A DNA stretch of 64,000 nucleotides from Thermothielavioides terrestris NRRL 8126 (taxonomy: Eukaryota > Ascomycota > Sordariomycetes > Sordariales > Chaetomiaceae), in NCBI RefSeq assembly GCF_000226115.1, contig NC_016462.1, forward strand, positions 2,108,001 to 2,172,000, in the 5' to 3' direction. Shown piece by piece: positions 13,443 to 25,032 of this stretch. Positions within the stretch are counted from its first letter, which is position 1. Each line of letters begins with the position of its first letter. Below the pieces are notes generated by a model. That model did not search any database, was not told where the DNA came from, and worked only from the letters and a program-made list of their open reading frames with translations. The position numbers and the translations under genes were made by a program.

Positions 13443-15342
13443 ATGATGTCGCTGCTCGCGCGACCAAGAGCGCCGCCGAGCGTCGCCACCCTCCGAGCCT
13501 CCCGGGGCCGCGTCCGCGGTCGGGTCCGGCTTCGACATCCGGCCTTCGGCTACTCGACATCAAGCTCCCTCCTCTCGAGCCCGCGCCGGACGAACGATTT
13601 CACTTCCGGGTACACCAGCACATACGATCCGAACCAAGAAACCGGCCGTGGGCCCATCTTCGACAAGCACACCTTCGGCGTCCCGCAGTTTTATCCGCGC
13701 GACCTGAAGAGGCGGGTGGACGATTACGTCGTCGGCCAGGAGCGCGCCAAGAAGATCATATGTTCAGTCATTTTCAACCATTACCAGGGCTTGCGGCGGC
13801 GGCAGCACCACGAGCTGCAAGACCAGCGCTTGCGCGAGAAGCTGCAGCGGCAACAGTTCGCCCAGAACCAGCAGGCTCTTTATGAGCGTGCCCCTCGGGA
13901 TCTCCCCCGGGAGACGGAAGGTAGGCGGCGGCCCCCGCGTCGTTATGAGTTCGCTGCGGGATCTGGTGGATCGACTGACGATGACTTACCACCCCAAAGA
14001 TGAATTTCCGGGGCACCATGAATCTGTCCGAGGCGCTTACCCAGGCCCGGACAGCCCGGCCGACTTCCGCGCAGATGACTTTTACATCCCCGAGGACGCA
14101 TCCACGCCCGAACATGTCAAGATCGACAAGAGCAACCTGCTCCTCATTGGACCTACTGGCGTGGGGAAGACGTACATTCTCGAGTGCGTAACCGAGGGAT
14201 CGCGTCTCGCCTGCGCGCGAACCCTTGGCTGACTGCCGTGGTACAGGACCCTGAGCAAAAAGCTCAACGTACCGTTCACCATAAGCGACTGCAACTCGTT
14301 CACGCAAGCCGGGTACATCGGACAGGACGTCGAGTCGTGCATCGAACGGCTGCTCATCGAGGCCAATTATGATACCAAGGCGGCCCAGAACGGGATCGTG
14401 GTGCTCGACGAGTTCGACAAGATCGCGAAGCGCGACACGACGAACGGGAGAGACGTAGGAGGCGAAGGGGTACAGCAAGCGCTTTTGAAGCTTGTGGAAG
14501 GCACCAAGGTTACGATCAACATCAAGGACAACAGATCATCGCGCACGACACCGAACAACCCACCCGGCGGCTACGGGCCGACGACGCCGCCGTCGGCGCC
14601 CCCGTCTGGCAAGGTCGACCAGTATATCATCGACACCTCGAACATTCTCTTCGTCTTCTCGGGTGCGTTTGTCGGCCTGGAGAAGGTAGTGCTTCGGAGG
14701 GTCGCAAAGCCGTCGATCGGGTTCGGCTCCGAAGTGCGCGGGCGCGATTTCTCACTCTCTAGTGGGAAGGATATCCTTCCCCCGGAGATGTACAACCATC
14801 TTCCGCACCAACCGGCTTTCCCTGGCGGGTCGACCGGCGGCGGGTTCACGCCGCTGGATTTAACCACGCCGGCCGACCTCCAAGCCTACGGCTTCATCCC
14901 GGAGCTGATCGGGCGGCTGCACAACATCTGCGCGCTGACGCCGCTGTCTCTCGACGAGCTCTACCGCATCCTGACGGAGCCCCGCAACAGCCTGGTGGCG
15001 CAGTACACGGCCCTGTTTGAGACGTACCCCAGCAAGCTGTTCTTCACGCGCCGGGCGTTGTACGCCATCGCCCAGCGGGCGGCCAAGAACGAGACGGGCG
15101 CGCGCGGGCTCAAGATGGAGATGGAGCGCGTGCTGGCCGAGCCCATGTTCGACGCGCCGATGCCGTACGTGCTCATCACCGAGGCGTGCGTCAACGGCAC
15201 CGAGAAGGCGTGCTACTGGGGCAAGGACGGAAAGTTGGAGCTTGAACGGCGGATCCTGGAGGAGGATGGAGATCCGAACGCGGGCGAGCAGGCCGACGTG
15301 ACGCTTGAGCAGTTCCGCGAGGCGGGACTGAGCGGTGCTTGA
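13443..15342 (+). CDS. MCX1: Mitochondrial ClpX-type AAA+ unfoldase
   Basis: A hexameric AAA+ unfoldase of the ClpX family for the mitochondrial matrix. Exons 13443-13920, 14000-14183 and 14247-15342 give 585 residues. The N-terminus is a basic presequence; the bacterial zinc-binding domain is absent, as in other mitochondrial ClpX proteins. Walker A GPTGVGKT is at 210-217, pore loop GYIG at 243-246 and Walker B IVVLDE at 271-276. The C-terminal small domain begins near AYGFIPELIGRL. The tripeptide IGF at 378-380 lies where bacterial ClpX carries its ClpP-docking loop. Saccharomyces Mcx1 has no ClpP partner, so the motif suggests a true ClpXP protease here, as is known in Podospora. An in-frame Met at 13446 is an equally good start. 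Confidence 0.94.
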
Positions 15343-16086
15343 GCGCCGAGAGAAGGGCTGGGTATATACGATTTATGCGGCAAAGGACATTATGACGAGG
15401 CGTTCGGTAGGGTATGGGCAGGTACTCTGAGTTTGCTTTTTGGATCCGGGACATACAGTTGGGAGGTGGACTTGGCGCATCGCTTTTACTGCCCGTTGAG
15501 AGGGCACAGATGGGTTATTCTGCGGTCCGGCAAGCATGAGCGTGGTTGGCAATAGACCGGCATATAGCTGGATCCAGCAGATCTTCAATGAAGCGGGCAG
15601 TGGAACCCATATCAGTGTTTACTTGGGAGTGTGATGCCTCACGGGCGGGCAGCGTACTTACCCACCTTGAGCTCTGTGTCGGTGGCTTGATTGCATCATC
15701 CCGCAGGGGGTGGGGCGGCGGTTTCGGAGATGCTCAGCTTCTGAAAAAAAATGAGGGGCATTGTTGGGTCTACCTACCTGAGTGATTGACTCTTGCAACC
15801 TCCAACTGCCCCTCCTCGAAGCATCACAGCACACGGCACGACTCTTACCAGTATCGCCGGCTTGTTATTCACCCAGCTTCTGTCCACAAGCTCCCACGGT
15901 CGCCTCTTACCTTCCAAGGTTCCCAGCCGAGCTCGATGCAGTGATAATTCATCTCAACTAACCCTCGATCCCACCCCTCCTCAGGCTCTCTCGTCCCACC
16001 TTCAGCCAACCTACCCACTGAATACTTGCCAAACACTCCCCGTCAAAAACACACCGCGAACCACCACCACCACCCCTCTACCAAAG
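15343..16086. promoter_or_regulatory. Spacer ClpX to CIA1, with CIA1 promoter
   Basis: A 744-bp tandem-gene spacer. The region before the CIA1 ATG is C/A-rich and pyrimidine-rich, as in fungal 5' leaders, and stays open in frame upstream without an ATG. Nothing else was recognised. Confidence 0.4.
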
Positions 16087-17613
16087 ATGGCAGCCCCCGC
16101 GCCGTCATCCACCACCGCACCCAACCCCACCTCAACCACCACCACGGACCCATCCTCTTTATTCGCCCCCACAGCAGAAGCAGCAGAAGCAGCAGCAGAA
16201 GGAGGAGGAGCAAAACCAACAGCCTCGATCACCCCGCTCCCGCCCTTCACGCCCGACCTGTACCAGCGCGCCTGGTGCTCGGTGCCGCACCCGACGCTGC
16301 CGCTGCTCGCGACCGCCCACGCCAAGTCGGTCACCGTCTTCTCGCTCGCCACGCTCGCCAAGCACAGCGCGCTGACCGGCGGGCACGCGCGCTCCGTGCG
16401 CGCCGTCGCGTGGCAGCCCCCCCGAGGCGGTGGCAGCGGCGGCGGCGGCTGGGCGGGGCAGGACGGGGGGAGGAGGAAAAGGAGGAGGAGGCGGTTGGGG
16501 TTGGTTACGGGGAGTTTTGATGCGACTGCGGGCATGTGGAGTTTTGTTGAGGGCGGCGGTGGGGGGGAGGATGAGGAGGAGGAGGGTGGGTTGGAGCGGG
16601 AGGTGCGGTTTGGTGACGACGGCGGTCTTGGGGATGGCGAGGGGGAAGACAAGGAGTGGGAGTTTGATCTCGTCCTGGAGGGCCACGAGAACGAGGTCAA
16701 GGGCCTGGCCTTCTCGCCTGGCGGGCAGTACCTCGCGACGTGCAGCCGCGACAAGTCGGTGTGGATCTGGGAGGACGTGTCGGGTGGTGAGGACGTCGTC
16801 GACGGCGGCGACGACGAGGGCGAGTGGGAGACGGTGGCGGTGCTGAGCGAGCACGACGGCGACGTCAAGGCCGTCGCGTGGTGTCCGTCGCACCTGCCCA
16901 ACGCGCGCGCCAGGCGGCACCACTACAGCGCCGATGTGCTTGCCAGCGCCAGCTATGACAACACGGTGCGCATCTGGCGCGAGGATGCCGACGGCGAGTG
17001 GGTGTGCGTGGCGGTGCTGGAGGGCCACGACGGCACCGTCTGGGGCTTGCAGTGGGAGGGCAGGGCGCGGCCGGACGGCCGGTTCCCGCGGCTGATGACC
17101 TTCTCGGCGGATGGGACGGTCAAGGTGTGGACGCTGCGCGAAGAGGAAGAGGAGGAGGACAACGACGCAGATGGCAGCGGACGGGGGGCGAATCCCTTCC
17201 AGTCCGGTTTCGGCGGCATCCCGAATACCATGCGGCGGTCGCTCAGGGAGGAGTGGGATTGCACGGCCGTGCTGCCCAAGGTGCATTCGCGGGACGTGTA
17301 TTCGGTGTCGTGGAGCGCCGAGACGGGGCTCGTAGCCAGTACCGGGGGTGACGGCGTCATTGCGCTTTACGCCGAGGATGAAAGCGCCCCGTCTCGGGGT
17401 GCAGAGGCTGGCGACGCTGAGAACGGGACGCCCGGCCCGAAGGGCAACTGGCGGGTCCTGGCCACCGTTCCCAACGCCCACGGACCGTACGAGATCAACC
17501 ACATCACATGGTGTAAGCGGTTTGACCCGGGCGCCGAGCAGAGGGGCAAGGAGGAGATGTTGGTCACGACGGGCGACGACGGCGTCGTCCGGCCGTGGCA
17601 GGTCAGGATATAG
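16087..17613 (+). CDS. CIA1: Cytosolic Fe-S protein assembly WD40 protein
   Basis: CIA1 (CIAO1 in animals) is a WD40 propeller of the late cytosolic iron-sulfur targeting complex, which hands Fe-S clusters to enzymes such as DNA polymerases and helicases. One exon, 508 residues. WD repeats are visible as GHARSVRAVAW, GHENEVKGLAFSPGGQYLATCSRDKSVWIW, EHDGDVKAVAW, DVLASASYDNTVRIW, GHDGTVWGLQW, LMTFSADGTVKVW and HSRDVYSVSW. It ends in VVRPWQVRI. Gly- and acidic-rich insertions (for example GGGGGEDEEEEGG) make it longer than the yeast protein of about 330 residues. The only in-frame ATG before the first repeat is at 16087, after an Ala/Thr/Pro-rich leader. Confidence 0.92.
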   Translation: MAAPAPSSTTAPNPTSTTTTDPSSLFAPTAEAAEAAAEGGGAKPTASITPLPPFTPDLYQRAWCSVPHPTLPLLATAHAKSVTVFSLATLAKHSALTGGHARSVRAVAWQPPRGGGSGGGGWAGQDGGRRKRRRRRLGLVTGSFDATAGMWSFVEGGGGGEDEEEEGGLEREVRFGDDGGLGDGEGEDKEWEFDLVLEGHENEVKGLAFSPGGQYLATCSRDKSVWIWEDVSGGEDVVDGGDDEGEWETVAVLSEHDGDVKAVAWCPSHLPNARARRHHYSADVLASASYDNTVRIWREDADGEWVCVAVLEGHDGTVWGLQWEGRARPDGRFPRLMTFSADGTVKVWTLREEEEEEDNDADGSGRGANPFQSGFGGIPNTMRRSLREEWDCTAVLPKVHSRDVYSVSWSAETGLVASTGGDGVIALYAEDESAPSRGAEAGDAENGTPGPKGNWRVLATVPNAHGPYEINHITWCKRFDPGAEQRGKEEMLVTTGDDGVVRPWQVRI

Positions 17614-18129
17614 CCGTTGTAGTGGGCAGTTAGACTTGAATATCTAATAGTGACAATGCCATTGCCTTTCAGCGGCGAGCTGGAACCAGCATGGCATAAT
17701 CCTACCGACACCGCTCAACTACCTACAGGTTTTGAAGCAACACTCAGCGCGGTCGTCCCTGAACACCTCCATCACCATGCCTGACAGCTGGAAACAACAT
17801 CAATCCGGAACAGCATACCCATCGGCATCTCCTCAACAATTTGGTATCCGTTCACATTGCCATGCAATAAACCATTGAGTTCAAATTTTGTACATACATG
17901 CTTCCCTGTTCTCGAAGCCGAGAAGATAACTACTACCCAGCCAAGAGAGTACCATACCCCAATCGAACGGAGACATCATCATGAGAGAGAGAGAGCGACA
18001 AAGGAAAAGAAAGGACTAATGATGATTCTCCCTGCCCGTAGTCTATGTATGGATTTCAATCGATGCAAGAAATGATGATACAACGAGGGAAACGAGACAA
18101 CCAGCGCGTCCGTCACGTCGCGTCGCGTT
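17614..18129. other. Convergent 3' spacer, CIA1 / KGD1
   Basis: 516 bp between two stop codons, holding both 3' UTRs. A short GA run (gagagagagagcgac) lies near 17983. No gene was found. Confidence 0.6.
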
Positions 18130-21100
18130 CTACTCGCCCTTCAGCTTGTCCTGCTTCACGGTGAAGGCCATTTCCAACAGGTCCTCCTCCTCCTTCTTGT
18201 GCGACGCCTTCAGGCCGGTGGCCACGGACGCGCTCGGGTTGCGGCCGGCGTACATGACATGCTTGCGGTCGTGGTACTTGGTCTGGTTGAGCAGCGTCTC
18301 GATGCGCGGCTGCGTGTAGCTCCAGGCGCCCGCGTTGAGCGGCTCCTCCTGGGCCCAGACGATGGTCTTGGCGTTGGGGTACCGGTCCAGGTTCTCGCGC
18401 AGCTGCTCCCACGGGAAGGGGTGGAGCTGCTCGATGCGCGTGAAGGCGACGTCGTCGATCTTGTGGTCGGCGCGGTACTTGTGCAGCGCCGCGTACACCT
18501 GGCCCGAGCACAGGATGACCCGGTCGATCTCCTCGGGCGCCTTGATCTCGCCCGACTCGTGCGCCGGGTCGGGGATGATCCACCGGAATTGCGAGTCGCC
18601 GGTGAACTCCTCGATGTTGGAGCGGGCCAGCGGGTGGCGGAGCAGCGCCTTAGAGAAGAACAGGATGAGGGCTAGAAATTTGACAAGAGTTAGTCAGGGG
18701 AACGGCGGATGAATGACCGTCTTACGCTGCTCCGTAATGCAGAGAAGTAAAAGAGAAAGAAACTTACGCTTCCGGAATTGCCGGTTCATCTGGCGGCGGA
18801 GGATGTGGAACAGGTTGGCGGGCGTGGTCATGTAGGCAACCTGCATGTTGCAGTCCTGGTGCTGGCGGTGCAGCTTCTCGGGCGAGGGGAAGACGCGAGA
18901 ATCCTCGTTGCAGAGCTGGAGGAAGCGCTCCAGGCGGCCGGACGAGTGCTCGGGACCCTGGCCGTCGTAGCCGTGGGGCAGCGACATGACCAGGCCGGTG
19001 CGCTGCACCCACTTTTGCTCGCCGGAGGCGATGAACTGGTCGATGATGCACTGCGCGTTGTTGGCAAAGTCGCCGAACTGGGCCTCCCACATGACGAAGC
19101 CGTTGGGGTCCGTCAGCGAGTAGCCGTACTCGAAGCCGAGAGCGCCGTACTCGCTGAGCGACGAGTTGGAGATGACAAACTTGCCCTGGTCCTTGCTGAT
19201 GTGCTGGAGCGGCGTGTACGTGTCCTCGGTCTCCTGGTCGTGGAAGACGGCGTGGCGCTGCGAGAAGGTGCCGCGCTCGACGTCCTGGCCGGAAACGCGG
19301 ACGTGGCGGCCCTCGGTCACCATGCTGCCGAAGGCCAGCGCCTCGGCGGTCGACCAGTCGATGTTCTTGCCCTCGAGGACCGACTTGGTCCGGTTGGCGA
19401 GGATGCGCTTCAGGTTGCGGTGCAGGTTGAAGCCCTCGGGCGCGCGGCCGATGACCTCGCCGATGTGCTCCAGAGTCTTCCGGTCGACGCCGGTCGGGTT
19501 GTGCGGCAGCACCTCGGTGGCCAGCTCCTTGGGCGACTTGAAGCCGTTCCAGGCGCTGGTGGTCCACTCCTTGGAGGTCGGCTGGTAGTCCTTGGACTTG
19601 GAGAAGCTCTCCTCCAGCATGCCCCACACCCACTGCTTGTGCTCCTCGATGTCCTCCTTGGTGAAGGTGCCCTCCTTCAGGAGCTGGTCGACGTAGATGT
19701 CGATCTGCGATTTCTTCTCCTGGATGCGCTTGTACATGAGCGGCTGGGTGAAGGACGGCTGGTCGGTCTCGTTGTGGCCGTGCTTGCGGTAGCAGACCAG
19801 GTCGATGATGACATCCTGCTTGAACTCGGCGCGCCAGTCGGAGGCCAACTGGCAGACGAAGTTGACAGCCTCGACGTCGTCGGCGTTGACGTGGAAGACA
19901 GGGGCGTCGATCGCCTTGGCGATGTCGGTGCAGTAGGCGGTCGAGCGGGCGAAGCGGGGATCCGTGGTGAAGCCGATCTGGTTGTTAACCACGAGATGGA
20001 TCGTGCCGCCAGTCGAGAAGGCCGGCAGCGAGTGGAAGCCGAGACACTCGTAGACGACGCCCTGGGCAGCGAAGGCGGCATCGCCGTGCAACAGCACGGC
20101 CATGGCGCTGCGGTGGGTGGTCTCGTCGTTGTTGTAGTGCTGGATGGCGCGGACCTTGCCGAGGACGACGGGGTCCTCGGCCTCGAGATGCGACGGGTTG
20201 GCCACCAGGGACAGCTGCACGCGCTTTCCGGAGGGGGTCGGGCGCTCAAAGTTCATGCCCAGGTGGTACTTGACGTCGCCGGAGCCCTCGTCCTCGGCGC
20301 CGGCAGTACCGGCGAACTCGCTGAAGATGGACTCGTTGGGTTTCCTGACGACGTTGCTCAGCACGTTCAGACGGCCGCGGTGGGGCATGCCGATGACGAT
20401 GTCCTTGACGCCGTAGTCGACGCTGCGGTCGATGAGCGCCTTCATGCCGGGCACCAAGCTCTCGCAGCCTTCCAGGCCGAACCTCTTGTCGTTGGGGTAC
20501 TTGGTGGCCAGGAAGGCCTCGAAGCTGGAGCTCCAGATCAGGCGGTCGAGGATGCGGCGCTTCTCGTCGATGGAGTACTTGAAGGGCTGCGGCACCTCGA
20601 GACGCTCGCGCAGCCAGTCGCACTTCTCCCTGTCGGGGATGTGGATGAACTCGACGCCGTAGGAGCCGCAGTAGATCTTCTCGCAGGCGGCGATGATCTC
20701 GCGGAGGGTCATCTTCTCGCGGCCGTCGCGCTTGAAACGCGGCAGGATGCCGGGGCCCAGGGTGTACTCGGTGTCCAGGTCCTTCTCGGTGAATTGGTAG
20801 TAGTCGAGCTCGAGCTCCTTCGGCCGGATGTTGCCGAAGCCCTTGGAGGCATTGCGGATGCCCAGGGGATCGATCTTGGACTTGTGGTGGCCGCGGGCCT
20901 GGTAGGCGCGCACGAGGAGCTGGACCTTGAGATGGTTGGTGATGTCGGCGCCCTCGCCAATGCCGACACCGGCGCCAGCGGCGAGGCCAACGACAGCCTG
21001 GGTGCTGGGCACGAGGGACGGGGGCGGGGTGAAGGCCTGCGAGATGGGCATCTCGCCGCTCTCCATGTTCTTGAAGTAGACCTGCCACGACACGTGGACG

Positions 21101-21354
21101 CTCTTAGGGTCCTGCTTCCACTGCAGGTACATCTCGTCGATATAGTTGGCCGTGTTCCCCTGGAGGAAGCTGTCGTTCGGGTCGGGCGGGTTGTGGAGTG
21201 CGCTCTCGAAGCGTTTTTGGGCACCGACGGCGAGGGGACGGCGGTTGGCAGCGAGCCGCAGGGCGGCGCGCGCCGAGAGGGTGGCTGTCGAGAAGCATCG
21301 TGACGACGACGACGCCGCGGCGCCCTGCAGCGCCCGGAGCGAAGTGCGCAGCAT
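18130..21354 (-). CDS. KGD1: 2-oxoglutarate dehydrogenase E1 component
   Basis: The thiamine-diphosphate E1 subunit of the mitochondrial 2-oxoglutarate dehydrogenase complex, which decarboxylates 2-oxoglutarate in the TCA cycle. Exons 18768-21354 and 18130-18671 join in phase ([20 protein letters not shown]) to give 1042 residues, close to the yeast enzyme. A presequence rich in Arg, Ala and Ser precedes the conserved N-terminal region [28 protein letters not shown] near residue 320, GDAAFAAQG at about 424 and [11 protein letters not shown] mark the cofactor and active site. The second exon carries the C-terminal domain ([29 protein letters not shown]). The single intron is 96 nt. A long antisense open frame over this gene is a shadow of its codon bias. 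Confidence 0.97.
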
Positions 21355-22619
21355 CTCGGCCGGGTATCAACGGGAGGGCGAGGGATATGTGAACTTCCCT
21401 AATGACTCAAAGGAAGCCGGGGAAAGCAGCCGCAGGAGGAGGTGGAAATCAAGTTCCGTGATTATGCCCCTAAGGGTTCGTATGGTTATTGTACCGTACA
21501 CCGAGACGCAGATACAAAAAGAGCGGCGGAGTAAGTCGTAGTGGGAGAGAGCACAAGTAAACCCAAAGCTATGTCGCCAAAGGACGTTGAGTCAGAGCCG
21601 GGGACATTGGGCGTGTCCGTCCCTAGCGTTGGTGTGAATGTGTTCAGCAGGTTTGCTTGGTTGCTTGTTGTTGCAGCAAGGGGAAAAATGACGCTCAGCC
21701 TGGCCCGAGGTCGATGACGGCAATTTTCGCTGCGCGAGCAGGCGGTCCAAGCAGCCGTCGCAGGATCCCCTGTCAACCGGGGTGCAGCCAACCAAAAAGC
21801 GCCCTGCGGCACTTGCGGGCTTCAGCGGTGCGGCCAAGCCACGGCTGGACGGAAGCAGCCTTTGGCAGCGGCCGTATTTTTGGATGATGTTGTCACAAGG
21901 GCGCCACTTGCCCCAGTTTTCGGGGAGCCAGCGATTCCAGTGTTCGGTTAGCTTGCCCGGCACGGGCAAAGCCGACAACCGCGAGCGGTTTTACGGAATA
22001 CACTTGTTATGCCCGTATTACCAACGCAGTGAGCACCCTTTTCCAGCGATCGCCTCTTGGTCGGGGAAGAACCTTGGAAGCGGTCTCACAAGCAACCCCC
22101 AGCGATCGCTGGAACCAGCCAGCTTGCGACCGGCCACTGTCAGCATTCTGGGACGTACTACGGAATACGGAACACATCCGTCCTAGGTTCGAGTTTTCTT
22201 CGAACGGTTCGGGGCTTCGGCGCCGAGCTTACGGGAATACGGTGGTCGAAGCTGCGTGTGACCTCAATCCCAACGCTGCCATTGGATCCCGGCGTTGCAC
22301 GCCGGTACGGGCCCGGGGCTGAGCGACACAAAGCGGAAGCACGCCCGCAAGAGGCCCCACAGTGTGATTAACTAACCTGAGGACGTTACGCACCCAGCGA
22401 TTGGGCGCTTTACTGTTACACACATCAGTCAGTGATCGCAGAAAGTTGCCTGGGCTGGACCTTGAAGACATCTCCGCCAGCCGCAAGTCCATCTCCAGCT
22501 GTCGCCTCTACAGAACTTGACGTCGAGAATACACAAAAATAAATAAAGAAAAAGAAAAAGAAACCCAAAAAGCTTGCGTCCGCTGAGCCTGCGCCGCGGG
22601 CGTGGGCGTCACCGGCACC
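21355..22619. promoter_or_regulatory. Divergent spacer, KGD1 / TFB1
   Basis: 1.26 kb with both promoters. Several short near-palindromic TACGGAATA-type words occur (near 22153 and 22157). An A-rich leader (aataaataaagaaaaagaaa) lies just before the TFB1 ATG. No gene is supported. Confidence 0.4.
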
Positions 22620-24596
22620 ATGGCCCTCCCGCGTGGCAGGACCACGTACAAGAAAAAGGACGGCATCCTCACGCTGACCCAGGACCGCACTGCCCTGATA
22701 TGGTCGCCCATGCCCGCGACCGGCCCGCCCACCGTCTCCCTCGCGCTGGAGAACATCATGAACCTGCAGCAGACCCCCGACGGCTCGCCCAAGGTCATCT
22801 TGAGGGTCATCGAGAAGCCCAAGCCGAACGTGGAGGGCGCCACGCCCCAGCAGTTTCTGTTTCAGTTCACCTCGCCGAGTGATGCCCGTGCCGAGGCCAA
22901 TGCGATCAGAGATCTTCTCTCTCAACTACTGGCCGCGGCCCGCGAGAACGACCCAAACGTGCCCAAGCCCGTGGGGGGCGCCGCCCAGGCCTCGGCGGAC
23001 GGTGCCGGTGCTTCGGCCGCCATGTCGTTTGCCAGCACAGTGAATGCCAAGGCGGCGTCGGCCAAGTGGTTTGACGACAACGCGCTCAAGGCGGACGTGG
23101 AGCTCCAGCAGTCGCTCATGAAGAAGGACAAGGACCTGGCCCAGACCTACTCGGACGCCCTCGCCCTGAAGCCTGATTCCATCTCGGATGCTGCCTTCAA
23201 TGCCCAGTTTTGGTCCACCCGGGTCGGCTTGCTGCGTGCCCACGCCATCGAGCTAAACCAGAAGAAGGGGGCGTACAACGTGCTCTCAACCATCAAGCCG
23301 CGGACCGAGGACGGCCAGTTCAAGCTCAGTATTTCCTCGGAGCAGATATCCATGATCCTGCAGCAACATCCGCTGGTGAGGCGGATATACAACGAAAATG
23401 TGCCCAAGCTCAGTGAGAACGAGTTCTGGTCCCGCTTCTTCCTCAGCAAGCTGTCCAAGAAACTGCGTGGCGAGCGTCTCACCGGCAATGAGAACGCCGA
23501 CAACATATTTGACAGATACCTGGACGCGGATAACTCGTTCGGCTTCGCGAGCAAGATCACGGCCGCCCAGAAGGTGCCACACATCATCGACTTGGAAGCG
23601 AACGAGGAAAACCAAGGCGGGTTCAAGAGCGGCAACCGAAAGGACATCGAGATGCGGCCGCGCGCCAACATCCCCATCATCCAGACGCTGAACAGCCTCA
23701 GCGAGAAGATCATGGCCAACGTCGCCCCCTCCGACCTCGACCCGTCCGCCCCGGACGGCCTGGTCGACGACACCCGCACGTTCGACAACCTCACCCTTCG
23801 CGACCTGCGGGGCGATGCCGAGGCACAGCGCATCATTCTCAACGTCAAAGAACAAAACAAGTTCTTCTCCAACCAGGACGGCCAGTCGGAGGAGGCCAAG
23901 GAGTTCGAGAAGCAGAACCCCTCAGAAGTCCTCTTCGAGGTGCAAGCCGACTTCGAGACGTTCGACGACGACGGCGCGGGCGGAATAGATCTCCGCAAGG
24001 GCATCGGCGTCGACGACGACAGCGACAGCGACGGCGACGCCGAAACCAAGAAGCCGCCGCACGTCGGCTCGCGCGCCGCCCGCCGGCGCGCCCAGGAGCA
24101 GATCCTGGACGGCATGCGCAAGAAGCGCTCCGAAACGCAGGGGACGGCCTCCTCCTCCTCCTTCAGCCTCGCCGGCAGCGGCGAGGACGGGACGGACCCG
24201 ACGCCCATGAGCATTCCCGCGGACGTGGCGCAGCGGTGCATACTGACCAACGCGACCACGACCGAGTTCCTGCGGCAGTTCTGGGCCGCCTTCCTGTCGG
24301 GCGACGCCGCGCGCGCGCCCGAGCTCGCCTACTACGCCGAGTCGCTGCGGCGGTCGGCCGAGCGCATCGAGGCGCTGGCCGCCGAGGCCGAGCGGCTGCG
24401 CCAGCAGCTGATCGAGAAGCGCAAGCGCGAGATTAAGGAGATCTACGAGCGCACGCGCAAGAAGGTCCGGTGGCAGCCGCCCAAGGGCGGCAGGGACTCG
24501 GTGCTGGCGCTGTTCGAGGCCACGCTGGCGAGCCTGCACGCCGCGCAGGCCTTGTACGCGTCGGCGCTGGGCGACGCGAAGCCGGGCGGGTTGTAA
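22620..24596 (+). CDS. TFB1: TFIIH core subunit p62 / Tfb1
   Basis: A structural subunit of the general transcription and nucleotide-excision-repair factor TFIIH, acting in the nucleus. One exon, 658 residues from ATG 22620 (MALPRGRTTYKKKDG). The N-terminal 100 residues form the p62 PH-like domain (ILTLTQDRTALIWSPM ... QQFLFQFTSPSDARAEANAIRDLL). Two BSD domains follow: FNAQFWSTRVGLLRAHAIELNQKKGAYNVLSTIKP and ENEFWSRFFLSKLSKKLRGERLTG. The C-terminal third has the helical anchor (TTEFLRQFWAAFLSGDA) and a coiled-coil-prone Glu/Arg stretch. Acidic and Ser-rich linkers around residues 440-520 are typical of filamentous fungi. It lies divergent to KGD1 and convergent to the AAA gene. Confidence 0.95.
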   Translation: MALPRGRTTYKKKDGILTLTQDRTALIWSPMPATGPPTVSLALENIMNLQQTPDGSPKVILRVIEKPKPNVEGATPQQFLFQFTSPSDARAEANAIRDLLSQLLAAARENDPNVPKPVGGAAQASADGAGASAAMSFASTVNAKAASAKWFDDNALKADVELQQSLMKKDKDLAQTYSDALALKPDSISDAAFNAQFWSTRVGLLRAHAIELNQKKGAYNVLSTIKPRTEDGQFKLSISSEQISMILQQHPLVRRIYNENVPKLSENEFWSRFFLSKLSKKLRGERLTGNENADNIFDRYLDADNSFGFASKITAAQKVPHIIDLEANEENQGGFKSGNRKDIEMRPRANIPIIQTLNSLSEKIMANVAPSDLDPSAPDGLVDDTRTFDNLTLRDLRGDAEAQRIILNVKEQNKFFSNQDGQSEEAKEFEKQNPSEVLFEVQADFETFDDDGAGGIDLRKGIGVDDDSDSDGDAETKKPPHVGSRAARRRAQEQILDGMRKKRSETQGTASSSSFSLAGSGEDGTDPTPMSIPADVAQRCILTNATTTEFLRQFWAAFLSGDAARAPELAYYAESLRRSAERIEALAAEAERLRQQLIEKRKREIKEIYERTRKKVRWQPPKGGRDSVLALFEATLASLHAAQALYASALGDAKPGGL

Positions 24597-25032
24597 GATT
24601 AGCACGATGGGGGCCGGGAGGATAGAAAGGAAAACGGGGACCCGGGACAGCAGTCTGTATGACAATGGGGGGAAAAATAATGATACCAATACGCAGGTTT
24701 TGTTGGGGGTTGTGACAAGGTAAAAACAAAAGGCTTTTGATCCCAACCTCCTTCGTCTATCAAGTCAGCCTAAGCCAAGTACGCACATATAATCCCGTAA
24801 TCCGTTTATGTAGACATATACAAGGGGCCATGAGCGCCGCATAGTGTCACAATGCAAGCACTCAACCCACGATTATCCCTCAATCTCATTTATATATACA
24901 CAACTCCATTCGCCAACTCTTCCCGGCGCCCGTCCTATTTGTTGTTCCCTTGCCTTTCGCAATCCAGCCATGCTTTTTCTCTTTACCCCTTCTCTCACAC
25001 ATTCGAGAAGAAAAAAGTTGCCCAACGGCAGC
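24597..25032. other. Convergent 3' spacer, TFB1 / AAA ATPase
   Basis: 436 bp holding two 3' UTRs. No repeats longer than a short tatatata run near 24893. No gene was found. Confidence 0.6.

Noticed and set aside
16159..17502. A 447-codon minus-strand frame over CIA1
   Set aside because: Antisense shadow of the WD40 gene, with Arg/Pro/His-rich low-complexity content.
18778..21303. An 841-codon open frame antisense to KGD1
   Set aside because: It mirrors the GC-rich codon bias of KGD1, is rich in Val/Leu/Asp/Gly as such shadows are, and shows no domain.
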